A DNA stretch of 6,634 nt from Pseudomonadota bacterium. GTDB taxonomy: Bacteria; Myxococcota; Bradymonadia; UBA4248. The notes below the pieces were generated by a model, which saw only the letters and a program-made list of their open reading frames with translations, had not been told where the DNA came from and did no database searches. The stretch is taken from positions 1 to 6,634 of the forward strand of contig JAGBXG010000066.1 in the NCBI GenBank assembly GCA_017629415.1, given 5' to 3'. Shown piece after piece: positions 1 to 6,439 of this stretch (position 1 is the first letter of the stretch; each line of letters begins with the position of its first letter). Made by a program: the position numbers and the translations under genes.

Positions 1-75
1 AACGCCCCGAACGGCATTTCCCACGTGTCTAAGTTGGAAATACATGGTTTTATGGTTTGTGGGTTCCAGTATGGA
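1..75. other. unassigned upstream sequence before rpsA promoter
   Basis: No gene can be supported here. The three plus-strand frames stop within this stretch or just after it (one at 30-32, the others by about 84) and give no recognisable protein end. In many Proteobacteria the cytidylate kinase gene cmk lies just upstream of rpsA, so this could be the 3' flank of that gene, but nothing in the sequence shows it. Confidence 0.3.
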
Positions 76-104
76 TTGACATGATAATAAAAAAGTGATA
101 AACG
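76..104 (+). promoter_or_regulatory. candidate rpsA promoter
   Basis: A perfect TTGACA -35 hexamer lies at 76-81. The -10 is less clear: GATAAA at 97-102 (15-bp spacing) matches 4 of 6 consensus bases, and TAAACG at 99-104 has the ideal 17-bp spacing but a poor match. Either would start transcription near 107-112, just before the leader hairpin and about 100 nt before the rpsA start codon. The -35 is seen directly; its use as a promoter is inferred. Confidence 0.42.
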
Positions 105-111
105 CGCCCGT

Positions 112-149
112 CCTTTTGGGATTTGCATCAGAAATGAGCCCCAAAAAGG
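112..149 (+). promoter_or_regulatory. rpsA leader hairpin with GNRA-type loop
   Basis: The outer stem pairs 112-120 (CCTTTTGGG) with 140-149 (CCCAAAAAGG), with one extra A on the right arm. After a four-base bulge (121-124), an inner stem pairs 125-126 with 138-139 and 128-130 with 135-137, with A127 bulged, and closes on a GAAA loop (131-134). The structure lies in the predicted rpsA 5' leader and ends about 58 nt before the start codon. Ribosomal protein S1 represses its own translation in enterobacteria by binding its mRNA leader, so an autoregulatory role is plausible here but not shown. Confidence 0.5.
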
Positions 150-170
150 TGGCCGTTGTAGCCGAGGCAA

Positions 171-207
171 TTCTTTTAACCCTTTTTCTTTTTTATTTGG
201 AGTCATC
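171..207 (+). promoter_or_regulatory. U-rich tract and ribosome binding site of rpsA
   Basis: Positions 171-198 contain 20 T in 28 bases. They run straight into a Shine-Dalgarno GGAG at 199-202, five bases before the ATG at 208. U-rich single-stranded RNA upstream of a start codon is the preferred binding target of protein S1, which fits an S1-dependent and possibly self-regulated start. The tract and GGAG are seen directly; S1 binding is inferred. Confidence 0.65.
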
Positions 208-1908
208 ATGGCCCAGGATTTTGAAATGGAAAGCTTTGAGGCGCTGCTTGCTGAATATGAGCAGGGGCAGACAGCTGTTGTTCGTGAAGGCGAAATCGTC
301 AGCGGTAAAGTCGTTGATTTCGTCGGTGATTTTGTCGTTGTAGATATCGGATACAAATCGGAAGGCCAAGTTGCCAAGTCCGAATTCAATGCACCCGATG
401 GTTCTTTCAATGTGAAAATCGGTGATGTTGTTGATGTCTATGTTGAAGCGACAGAAAATGAAAACGGCCTCTGCGTTCTGAGCAAGAAAGAAGCCGACAA
501 ACTCATGATCTGGGAAGAAATCTCCAAGATCGCCGAACAGGATGAAACCGTTGAAGGTACCATCCTCAGCCGCGTCAAGGGTGGTCTCGCTGTTGATATC
601 GGCGTTCATGCCTTCCTGCCCGGCAGCCAGGTTGAACTCCGTCCGACCCGTAACCTCGACAAATTCATCGGCCAGAAATATCGTTTCAAGATCATCAAGT
701 TCAACAAGAAACGTGGCAACATCGTTCTTTCCCGTCGTGCTCTCCTCGAAAAAGAACGCGCAGTGCTCAAGAGCCAGACATTGGAACGCCTCCACGAAGG
801 CGCAGTCCTCGATGGCGTCGTCAAGAATATCACCGAATACGGTGCATTCGTTGACCTCGGCGGCATTGATGGTCTCCTCCACATCACCGATATGAGCTGG
901 GGCCGCGTCAATCATCCGAACGAAGTTGTTCAGATCGGCGACGAAATCAAAGTCAAAGTCCTCAAATTCACGCCGGAAAACGAACGCGTCAGCTTGGGCT
1001 ACAAACAGCTCGCTCCAGATCCCTGGGAACATGCTGCCGAACGTTATCCTGCAGGCATCCGCGCCCTTGGCCGCGTTGTCAGCTTGATCGATTACGGTGC
1101 ATTCGTTGAACTCGAAGAAGGCATCGAAGGTCTCATTCACATCAGCGAAATGAGCTGGACAAAACGCGTCAAACACCCCGGCCACGTTGTCAAGGTCGGC
1201 GATGTGATCGGCGTTGTCGTGCTTTCACTCGATACCGAAGCCAAGAAGATCAGCCTCGGTATGAAACAAACCGAACCCAACCCCTGGGAAATCCTCGAAG
1301 AAAAATATCCGGTCGGCACGATCATTCGCGGCAAAATCCGTAATATCACCGATTTCGGTCTCTTCATCGGCGTCGAAGATGGTATCGATGGTCTCGTCCA
1401 TGTCTCCGATATCAGCTGGACACAGAAAGTTCGTAACCCCGGCGAAATCTATAAGCGCAATGACGAAGTTGAAGCCGTCGTCCTCAACATCGATGTCGCC
1501 AGCGAACGTTTCAGCCTCGGTATCAAACAGCTCACCAGCGATCCCTGGGAAGCCCTTCCCGATCGTTATCCGCCCGGAGCCGTTGTCGATTGCAAAATCA
1601 CCAAGATCACCGAATTCGGTGCTTTCGCCAGCATCGATGAAGGCGTCGAAGGCCTCATTCACATCAGCGAACTGAGCCGCGATCGCGTCGAAAATCCCGA
1701 CACCGTCGTCCAGATCGGCGAAGTCCACAAAGCTGAAGTCATCAGCGTTGATCCTGCTGAACGTAAGATCGCCCTCTCCATCAAACAGTTCGTTCGTAAC
1801 AGCGAAAGCGGCCGTCTCCGTCAGTACACCGATAACGATGCTTCCTCCACCGTTCACCTCGGTGACCTCCTCCAGAACAAACTGAGCGACCTCGATAACA
1901 ACGATTAA
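208..1908 (+). CDS. rpsA: 30S ribosomal protein S1
   Basis: S1 is the largest protein of the 30S subunit. It binds mRNA leaders and helps unfold and dock them for initiation. The 566-residue product has the six S1 (OB-fold) domains of proteobacterial S1: about 28-96, 113-180, 197-268, 283-355, 370-442 and 457-528. The first two are divergent, as is usual for the ribosome-binding half. Domains 3-6 carry the classic GAFVDL and GLLHIT/GLIHIS motifs and end in SLGxKQ-type strands. The linkers after domains 3, 4 and 5 carry D/N-P-W-E, with tryptophans at 273, 360 and 447, exactly 87 residues (261 bp) apart, which marks a tandem-duplicated block. The short tail 529-566 is polar. The ATG at 208 follows GGAG, and the N-terminus looks complete. 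Codon choice is strongly biased to C-ending codons (GTC, ATC, CTC), as expected for a very highly expressed gene and unlike the downstream genes. A terminator follows, so it is probably monocistronic. Confidence 0.98.
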   Translation: MAQDFEMESFEALLAEYEQGQTAVVREGEIVSGKVVDFVGDFVVVDIGYKSEGQVAKSEFNAPDGSFNVKIGDVVDVYVEATENENGLCVLSKKEADKLMIWEEISKIAEQDETVEGTILSRVKGGLAVDIGVHAFLPGSQVELRPTRNLDKFIGQKYRFKIIKFNKKRGNIVLSRRALLEKERAVLKSQTLERLHEGAVLDGVVKNITEYGAFVDLGGIDGLLHITDMSWGRVNHPNEVVQIGDEIKVKVLKFTPENERVSLGYKQLAPDPWEHAAERYPAGIRALGRVVSLIDYGAFVELEEGIEGLIHISEMSWTKRVKHPGHVVKVGDVIGVVVLSLDTEAKKISLGMKQTEPNPWEILEEKYPVGTIIRGKIRNITDFGLFIGVEDGIDGLVHVSDISWTQKVRNPGEIYKRNDEVEAVVLNIDVASERFSLGIKQLTSDPWEALPDRYPPGAVVDCKITKITEFGAFASIDEGVEGLIHISELSRDRVENPDTVVQIGEVHKAEVISVDPAERKIALSIKQFVRNSESGRLRQYTDNDASSTVHLGDLLQNKLSDLDNND

Positions 1909-1941
1909 TATCGAGTTAAAAGCTCAGCTTTTGGAAAGCTT

Positions 1942-1970
1942 AAAACCCCGTGCCAGCACGGGGTTTTTTT
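1942..1970 (+). terminator. intrinsic terminator of rpsA
   Basis: A GC-rich stem pairs 1942-1953 (AAAACCCCGTGC) with 1956-1967, practically closing on a CCAG loop. It is followed by a T run at 1964-1970 that partly pairs with the A's of the left arm. It starts 34 bases after the rpsA stop codon. The A-rich left arm means the hairpin would also work to some extent in the reverse direction. Just upstream, 1918-1940 can form two mutually exclusive short AT-rich hairpins (1918-1923 with 1927-1932, or 1926-1931 with 1935-1940), whose meaning is unknown. Confidence 0.93.
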
Positions 1971-2014
1971 GTATGTTCAGCTTTGAAAATTTTGAACGAT
2001 GATGAGAGGTAAAT

Positions 2015-2488
2015 ATGGATAAACTGCAACAAGCTATCCAGTTTTTAAAAGCTTTGGATATCTCTGATGCCAAAATATCTTCCAGAATTAAAAATGCTCA
2101 GAAAATAGATATCCTCACACAAGATGAATCAGATGAATGCCAAGGGGAAGTCATCGGCAGTTCAGGAGAAGTCTATGTTTGCTCTCTAAATCATTGTACA
2201 TGCCGAGATTGGAAATATGCCAAAGGCAATATCAGGGTATGTAAACATCAAATTGCTTTAGCTTTGGCTTTACTCCAAAAAACGGAAAACCCTGAATGCC
2301 ATGTTTTTTTAACGATGTTCAAAAAATCCAATCAAACTGCAAAGGAAAATCAGGTGATCTTAAAGTTTACAAACGAACAGTATCAAGAGCTCGAAGAGTG
2401 GGCAGTTCGCATGGAATATCCGGATGTGCATCGCATGTGTATGGATATTATCAACTCTTGGTTAAAAAATAAAAAAGCAGATCTTTAA
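2015..2488 (+). CDS. small SWIM zinc-finger protein with RHH-like C-terminus
   Basis: The 157-residue protein has a SWIM-type zinc motif, C-x-C-x12-C-x-H, formed by C61, C63, C76 and H78. It is preceded by the typical strands (EVIGSSGEVYVCSL) and followed by a helix rich in A and L (79-89), as in SWIM domains. SWIM domains bind DNA or protein partners; the function of this one is unknown. Residues about 110-153 read as one strand (QVILKFT) followed by two helices (NEQYQELEEWAVRM, then DVHRMCMDIINSWLK), a beta-alpha-alpha pattern that resembles ribbon-helix-helix DNA-binding domains. That resemblance is my inference. There is no signal peptide or membrane segment. The ATG follows a good Shine-Dalgarno GAGAGG (2004-2009) with a 5-base gap. 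It lies beyond the rpsA terminator and so needs its own promoter, which I could not identify in the 44 bp between them. GC is about 38%, lower than rpsA and mnmG, which may reflect low expression or acquisition. Confidence 0.85.
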   Translation: MDKLQQAIQFLKALDISDAKISSRIKNAQKIDILTQDESDECQGEVIGSSGEVYVCSLNHCTCRDWKYAKGNIRVCKHQIALALALLQKTENPECHVFLTMFKKSNQTAKENQVILKFTNEQYQELEEWAVRMEYPDVHRMCMDIINSWLKNKKADL

Positions 2489-2681
2489 AGTATACAACCG
2501 ATTTTTGTTTTGAATTGAGCTTATAAGTGGCCTGAAAATGTGTAAAATTTGATGCAATAACGGAAAAATGAACTTTTTACAATGTTTTAGCCGTGTTTTG
2601 CTTTAATGCTGAAATCGTTTGTTTTATAAATCGAATGTTTGGGCTTTTTGATATGTACCCTCAAACTAGCGAGAGTGAGAT
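2489..2681 (+). promoter_or_regulatory. AT-rich gap, probable promoter region of the M49 gene
   Basis: This 193-bp gap contains no gene and no terminator-like hairpin. It has two -10-like hexamers, TACAAT at 2578-2583 and TATAAA at 2625-2630, but neither has a convincing -35 at 16-18 bp. The gap ends with the ribosome binding site of the peptidase gene: GAGAG at 2671-2675, or GTGAG at 2675-2679. A promoter is likely from context but cannot be fixed from sequence alone. Confidence 0.3.
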
Positions 2682-4235
2682 ATGCCAATTGTTGAAAAGT
2701 TTGCACGTGTGAAACTTGGAACTGAGTTTGAAAAGATTAAGGCTGAAGACAGAGAAGTTCTGAAACGTCTGATCCAGGCTGCGGCTTTTCTGAATCCCGT
2801 GTATTTGCGTCAGGTTTCGCAATTTAACCCCCAGTTTAAACAGGAAATTGAGGATACGCATAACAAACGGCTGATAGAAAGCTTTATGATTATGGGGGGC
2901 CCGTGGGACAGATTTGAAGGGGATAAACCCTTCTATGGCAGTATTAACAAACCTTTGGGGGCTGGGTTTTATCCTGCCGATATGACGCGTGAAGCCTTTG
3001 AAACTTGGATTGATGAGCATCCTGAAGATAAAGAGGCTTTTTTAAGCTTTACAACGTTGATTCGTCGTCGTGAAAACAAACTGGTCGCGCGTCCTTATAG
3101 TGAAGCCTATGCTTTAGAGTTGAATAAAGCTTATGCATTGCTGAAAGAAGCTGCTGAATTAACCTCCAATGCTTCGCTTAAGAAATATCTGAATTCCCGT
3201 GCGGAATCTTTACTGTCAAATGATTATGTGGACAGTGATGGCGATTGGATTGCTTTAGATTCAGATATTGAACTCGTCTTTGGACCGTACGAAACATACG
3301 AAGATCAGCTTTTTGGCTATAAAGCCACGTTTGAAGCCTTTGTAGGGTATCGAAATGCCGACGAAACACGGAGGCTAGAACATATCGCCTCACTCGTGGA
3401 AGACATGCAGGCTGCTTTGCCGATTTCTGCGGAAATGAAGGATACACGTGGGGAACAGCCGTCATCGCCGTTTGTTGTCATTGATTTGCTTTCAACAGCG
3501 GGTGAAGCGCGTATTGGTATTCAGACTTTGGCTTTTGTTTTGCCGAATGACCCCGTCGTTGTGCAAAAATACGGCACTAAAAAGGTCATGATGAAAAATG
3601 TTCAGGAAGCCAAATTTAATGCCATCCTGAAACCCATTGCTGAGCGGTTTTTAACTGCGGATGCCTTAAAGAAAATTTCATTTGAAGCCTTTTTCCGTCA
3701 CACGATTTTGCACGAGACTGGCCATAGCCTGGGGCCAAAAGCCGTCAAGGATTCAGATGAATCGATCATTCATCATTTGGCGGATGTTTATGCACCCATT
3801 GAGGAATGTAAGGCCGATTCAACGTCTAATTTTATCAGCCATTGGCTGTTTGGACGCGGAGAATTGACAGAAGTTGATATGGAAGCCACTTATGCCACGA
3901 TGGTTGCGGGATTTTTCCGTTCTTTGCGTTTTGGTCTGACACAAGCTCATGCCCGAGCCAATGCGATTCAGCTCAATTTCTTACGAGAGAAGGGGGCTGT
4001 CACGTGTGATGATGCTGGAAAATTTGATTTCGTGATGGATAAAATGCCTGACGCTGTCACTGAACTTGTTCGGACCGTTATGGAAATGGAATATGCGGGA
4101 GATCGTGATGCTGCACGGGCATTTTTAGATAAGTATGCGGTATTGTCGGATGATTTAACGGCAAGATTGCAGGCACTTTCGGATTTGCCCATTGATATTC
4201 TGTGCGAATATGAGGCCGAGAAGCTGCTCGTTTAG
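2682..4235 (+). CDS. M49 family (dipeptidyl peptidase III-like) zinc metallopeptidase
   Basis: M49 peptidases are zinc enzymes that remove dipeptides from the N-termini of short peptides. The 517-residue product has both family signatures. H344-E-T-G-H348 gives two zinc-binding histidines and the catalytic E345. E374-E-C-K-A-D379 gives the third zinc ligand, by analogy with the EECRAE motif of human DPP III (probably E375). The stretch around GPYETYEDQLFGYKA and QAHARANAIQL (H423) also matches the family; H423 may correspond to the active-site His568 of human DPP III. The first motif is a pentapeptide HExxH, not the classical hexapeptide HExxGH, a variant known from Caldithrix abyssi DPP III. 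At 517 residues it is shorter than the eukaryotic enzymes (about 700). There is no signal peptide or lipobox, so it is predicted to be cytoplasmic and to act in peptide turnover. The ATG at 2682 has a GAGAG site six bases upstream. Substrate is unknown; family assignment is firm. Confidence 0.92.
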   Translation: MPIVEKFARVKLGTEFEKIKAEDREVLKRLIQAAAFLNPVYLRQVSQFNPQFKQEIEDTHNKRLIESFMIMGGPWDRFEGDKPFYGSINKPLGAGFYPADMTREAFETWIDEHPEDKEAFLSFTTLIRRRENKLVARPYSEAYALELNKAYALLKEAAELTSNASLKKYLNSRAESLLSNDYVDSDGDWIALDSDIELVFGPYETYEDQLFGYKATFEAFVGYRNADETRRLEHIASLVEDMQAALPISAEMKDTRGEQPSSPFVVIDLLSTAGEARIGIQTLAFVLPNDPVVVQKYGTKKVMMKNVQEAKFNAILKPIAERFLTADALKKISFEAFFRHTILHETGHSLGPKAVKDSDESIIHHLADVYAPIEECKADSTSNFISHWLFGRGELTEVDMEATYATMVAGFFRSLRFGLTQAHARANAIQLNFLREKGAVTCDDAGKFDFVMDKMPDAVTELVRTVMEMEYAGDRDAARAFLDKYAVLSDDLTARLQALSDLPIDILCEYEAEKLLV

Positions 4236-4240
4236 CTTTG

Positions 4241-4271
4241 GCCGCCGTATTCGCGTCAGCGAATAGGCGGC
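4241..4271. repeat. bulged palindrome 1 (hairpin)
   Basis: The left arm GCCGCC-G-TATTCGC (4241-4254) pairs with GCGAATAGGCGGC (4259-4271). This is a 13-bp perfect stem except for one bulged G at 4247, with a GTCA loop. It begins five bases after the stop of the M49 gene. No T run follows, so it is a poor fit to an intrinsic terminator and is better described as a REP-like palindrome, although it could protect or end the upstream transcript. Confidence 0.7.
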
Positions 4272-4278
4272 TGGCGTA

Positions 4279-4304
4279 GGCGTATCGCGCTTGGCGCGAT
4301 AGCC
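4279..4304. repeat. bulged palindrome 2 (hairpin)
   Basis: The left arm GGC-G-TATCGCGC (4279-4290) pairs with GCGCGATAGCC (4294-4304). This is an 11-bp stem with a TTG loop and, as in the neighbouring hairpin, a single bulged G (4282) directly before TAT. The two hairpins are seven bases apart. The shared design suggests two copies or halves of one element. The AT-rich stretch that follows (4305-4343) does not have the T run of a standard terminator. Confidence 0.7.
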
Positions 4305-4358
4305 GAAGCTTTCTGAAAAATATTTTTAAAAAAATCCTGTCATCTATAGGTTTGTATT

Positions 4359-6206
4359 TTGATCATTTATCCGATTGCATTTGATGCAGTAGTAGTTGGC
4401 GGCGGTCATGCCGGTTGTGAAGCTGCCTGGGCCTTGGCACAGCGCGGTTTTAAAGCGCTTTTGATTTCACTGGATATCGATAGAATTGCGCAAATGAGCT
4501 GCAATCCTTCGATTGGTGGAATTGCAAAAGGTCATATTACCAAAGAAATCGATGCTTTAGGCGGCTTGATGGCGCGCGTGGCTGATGCCAGTGCGATTCA
4601 ATATCGAACGCTTAATGCCAGCAAAGGGCCTGCCGTGCGCTCCTCGCGAGTGCAGTGTGATACGCAGTTGTATAAACGCGAAATGCTGCGCAGATTGTCA
4701 GAACATCCCAATATTGCGTTGGTGCAAGCCAAAGTTGAAGATGTTTTGCTCGAAAATGGCGCGGTTTCGGGCGTTTTGACGAGTGAAGGTGTGCTTTATC
4801 CCACAAAGTGTGCTGTGCTGTGTACGGGTACGTTTTTAAGAGGCTTGTGCCACATTGGTGAACATCATTTTGAAGCGGGCAGATCTGGGGATGGAACGTC
4901 TGAAAAGCTGAGCGGTCGTCTGGAAGCACTTGGTATTGAGCTGAAACGCTTGAAAACGGGAACACCGCCGCGTATTTCGGCGCACAGCCTGGATTTTTCT
5001 CAATTTGAAGTGCAACCCGGTGACGATGTCATCACGCGTCTGAGTTTTTATGGCGATGCGCCACTTTTGCCGCAAGTGCCTTGTCATATCGCTTATACAA
5101 CGGAACGGACGCATGAAATTATCCGCGAAGCTCGCGAAAGATCACCGCTGTTCAATGGCACCATTCATGGCATTGGGCCAAGATATTGCCCAAGCATTGA
5201 AGATAAAGTTTTCAGATTTGCCGATAAAGACAGACATCAAATCTTCATTGAACCGATGGGCTTGGATACCGATGAAATTTATCCTGCCGGTATTTCATCC
5301 TCTTTGCCTTTTGACGTCCAGCTGGCATTTATTCACAGCATCCCCGGATTTGAACGCGCTCACGTGATTCGTCCCGCATACGCCGTAGAATATGATGCCA
5401 TTGAATCAGGGCAAATGATGCACAATATGGCATTGCGTGAGATTCCGTCGATATTTGTGGCAGGCCAAATTAACTGCACAAGCGGTTATGAAGAAGCTGC
5501 CGCCCAAGGTTTGATGGCTGGTATTAATGCTGCCTGCTGGCTGCGCGGTGAAGAACCGTTCATTTTACGGCGAAATGAAGCTTATATTGGCGTGATGATC
5601 GATGACTTGGTCATGCGCGGTGCCGATGAACCTTATCGCATGTTTACAAGTCGCGCAGAATTCAGATTAAGCTTGCGCGAAGATAATGCCGATGCCCGTT
5701 TGGCACATTATGGACATCAGTATGGATTGCTGTCAGATGCCGATTATCAGAAAACCGTCGATAAACTGGCTCAAACTGAAGCTTTAAAAGCACGATTGCC
5801 GCAGCTTCGCGTGGCGGATATCGATAAAACACGTCTGACAGAACCCGATAAACTTCCTTCCAGCGGCAATCTTGGACAGCTCGTAAAAATGCCTGAAGTT
5901 TCGATAGAAATGCTGGCTCAAGGTAACGAGGAAATTGCTTCCTATGCCCCGGAAGTGCGACGAAGCGTCGAAATTTCCTATAAATTTGATGGCTATATTC
6001 AACGCGAAGCCGCCAGAATCGAAGCTTTTGTCGATATGGAAAATCGAAAAATTCCGAAGGACTTCGATTATCGTAAAGTGCATGGCCTGACGACCGAAGT
6101 TTTGACAAAACTTGAAAAATATCGTCCTTCTTCTCTCGGCGAAGCCGGACGTATTTCAGGTGTGACACCGGCCGCCATTAACGCCATTTGGATCGTCTTG
6201 CGGTGA
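4359..6206 (+). CDS. mnmG: tRNA uridine-5-carboxymethylaminomethyl modification enzyme MnmG (GidA)
   Basis: With MnmE, MnmG installs the (carboxymethyl)aminomethyl group on C5 of the wobble uridine (U34) of certain tRNAs, using FAD, NADH and methylene-tetrahydrofolate in the cytoplasm. The 615-residue product has every hallmark. These include the N-terminal dinucleotide-binding GGGHAG (14-19), SCNPSIGGIAKGH with C48, CTGTFLRG (155-162), LKTGTPPR (198-205), and GPRYCPSIEDK with C277. They also include GYEEAAAQG (376-384), the SRAEFRLSLREDNAD segment, and the C-terminal helical domain (about 550-615), which contacts tRNA and MnmE. C48 and C277 match the two conserved cysteines of the E. coli enzyme. 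The start must be the TTG at 4359, because an in-frame TAG lies at 4347-4349 and the dinucleotide-binding fold begins at residue 9. The only Shine-Dalgarno-like sequence is a weak ATAGG at 4346-4350. The C-terminus is slightly shorter than in E. coli (629 residues) but looks complete. mnmE and rsmG are not adjacent. Confidence 0.98.
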   Translation: MIIYPIAFDAVVVGGGHAGCEAAWALAQRGFKALLISLDIDRIAQMSCNPSIGGIAKGHITKEIDALGGLMARVADASAIQYRTLNASKGPAVRSSRVQCDTQLYKREMLRRLSEHPNIALVQAKVEDVLLENGAVSGVLTSEGVLYPTKCAVLCTGTFLRGLCHIGEHHFEAGRSGDGTSEKLSGRLEALGIELKRLKTGTPPRISAHSLDFSQFEVQPGDDVITRLSFYGDAPLLPQVPCHIAYTTERTHEIIREARERSPLFNGTIHGIGPRYCPSIEDKVFRFADKDRHQIFIEPMGLDTDEIYPAGISSSLPFDVQLAFIHSIPGFERAHVIRPAYAVEYDAIESGQMMHNMALREIPSIFVAGQINCTSGYEEAAAQGLMAGINAACWLRGEEPFILRRNEAYIGVMIDDLVMRGADEPYRMFTSRAEFRLSLREDNADARLAHYGHQYGLLSDADYQKTVDKLAQTEALKARLPQLRVADIDKTRLTEPDKLPSSGNLGQLVKMPEVSIEMLAQGNEEIASYAPEVRRSVEISYKFDGYIQREAARIEAFVDMENRKIPKDFDYRKVHGLTTEVLTKLEKYRPSSLGEAGRISGVTPAAINAIWIVLR

Positions 6207-6225
6207 TGGTATTTTGTTCTTGGTT

Positions 6226-6272
6226 TTTGGGGCTCTGCCCCAAACCCCGCCAAAGGGGCTGAGCCCCTTTGG
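6226..6272. repeat. paired GC-rich palindromes downstream of mnmG
   Basis: There are two perfect hairpins in tandem. TTTGGGGC (6226-6233) pairs with GCCCCAAA (6237-6244) around TCT, an 8-bp stem. CCAAAGGGGC (6250-6259) pairs with GCCCCTTTGG (6263-6272) around TGA, a 10-bp stem. The five bases between them are CCCCG/C-rich and could pair with either GGGG arm, so alternative folds exist. Neither is followed by a T run on either strand, so they are better described as a dispersed intergenic palindromic repeat than as a simple terminator. Sequences of this style are common between genes in Alphaproteobacteria, from general knowledge; copies elsewhere in this genome cannot be seen here. It may still act as the 3' end of the mnmG transcript. 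Confidence 0.72.
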
Positions 6273-6410
6273 AATCCTGCAATGGGGACTTACGTTTTTC
6301 GTGGGTAAGCCGGGTGCTGGTGACGAACGCTTTTTGGGGTGAAATGGCGCCCCTCCCCCATTCCACGTTTCCAATCACATGCCGGAGCATAAGTATTTTG
6401 TTTTTTTGCC
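6273..6410. other. non-coding spacer with weak inverted repeats
   Basis: This is part of the 320-bp gene-free stretch between mnmG and the convergent minus-strand gene. It includes weak inverted repeats: CTTAC against GTAAG near 6289-6308, and GGGG at 6336-6339 against CCCC at 6350-6353 or 6355-6359. A T-rich run lies at 6394-6409 behind a 4-bp ATGC/GCAT hairpin, which is too weak to call a terminator. The open frames on the minus strand are low-complexity (P, G, K, S rich) and read through the palindromes, so I do not call them genes. Confidence 0.5.
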
Positions 6411-6439
6411 GTCATGTTGATGTCATTTCGAGGAAGCAA

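Noticed and set aside
95..343. Plus-strand open frame of 82 codons overlapping the start of rpsA
   Set aside because: It runs through the leader hairpin and U tract, has no ribosome binding site, and overlaps a certain gene in another frame.
193..1185. Long open frame of 330 codons on the minus strand inside rpsA
   Set aside because: It is a shadow of rpsA: the highly biased codon use of rpsA avoids TTA, CTA and TCA, which read as stops on the other strand. The translation is low-complexity (D, F, A, E rich) and unlike a known family.
1225..1857. Minus-strand open frame of 210 codons opposite S1 domains 5 and 6
   Set aside because: Same artefact as above, with acidic repeated translation that mirrors the S1 domain repeats.
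1909..2014. Possible transcription of the SWIM gene as an operon with rpsA
   Set aside because: A strong intrinsic terminator at 1942-1970 lies between them and the codon use differs sharply, so read-through would be a minor source at most.
4305..4358. Intrinsic terminator after the M49 gene using the hairpin at 4279-4304
   Set aside because: The hairpin is followed by GAAGCTTTCTGAAAAAT and not a T run; the nearest T run (about 4322-4327) is too far from the stem.
6156..6390. Minus-strand open frames downstream of mnmG (61-72 codons)
   Set aside because: They read through the palindromic repeats, have proline/glycine/lysine-rich composition and overlap the mnmG end. Frames of this kind are typical spurious predictions over intergenic repeats.
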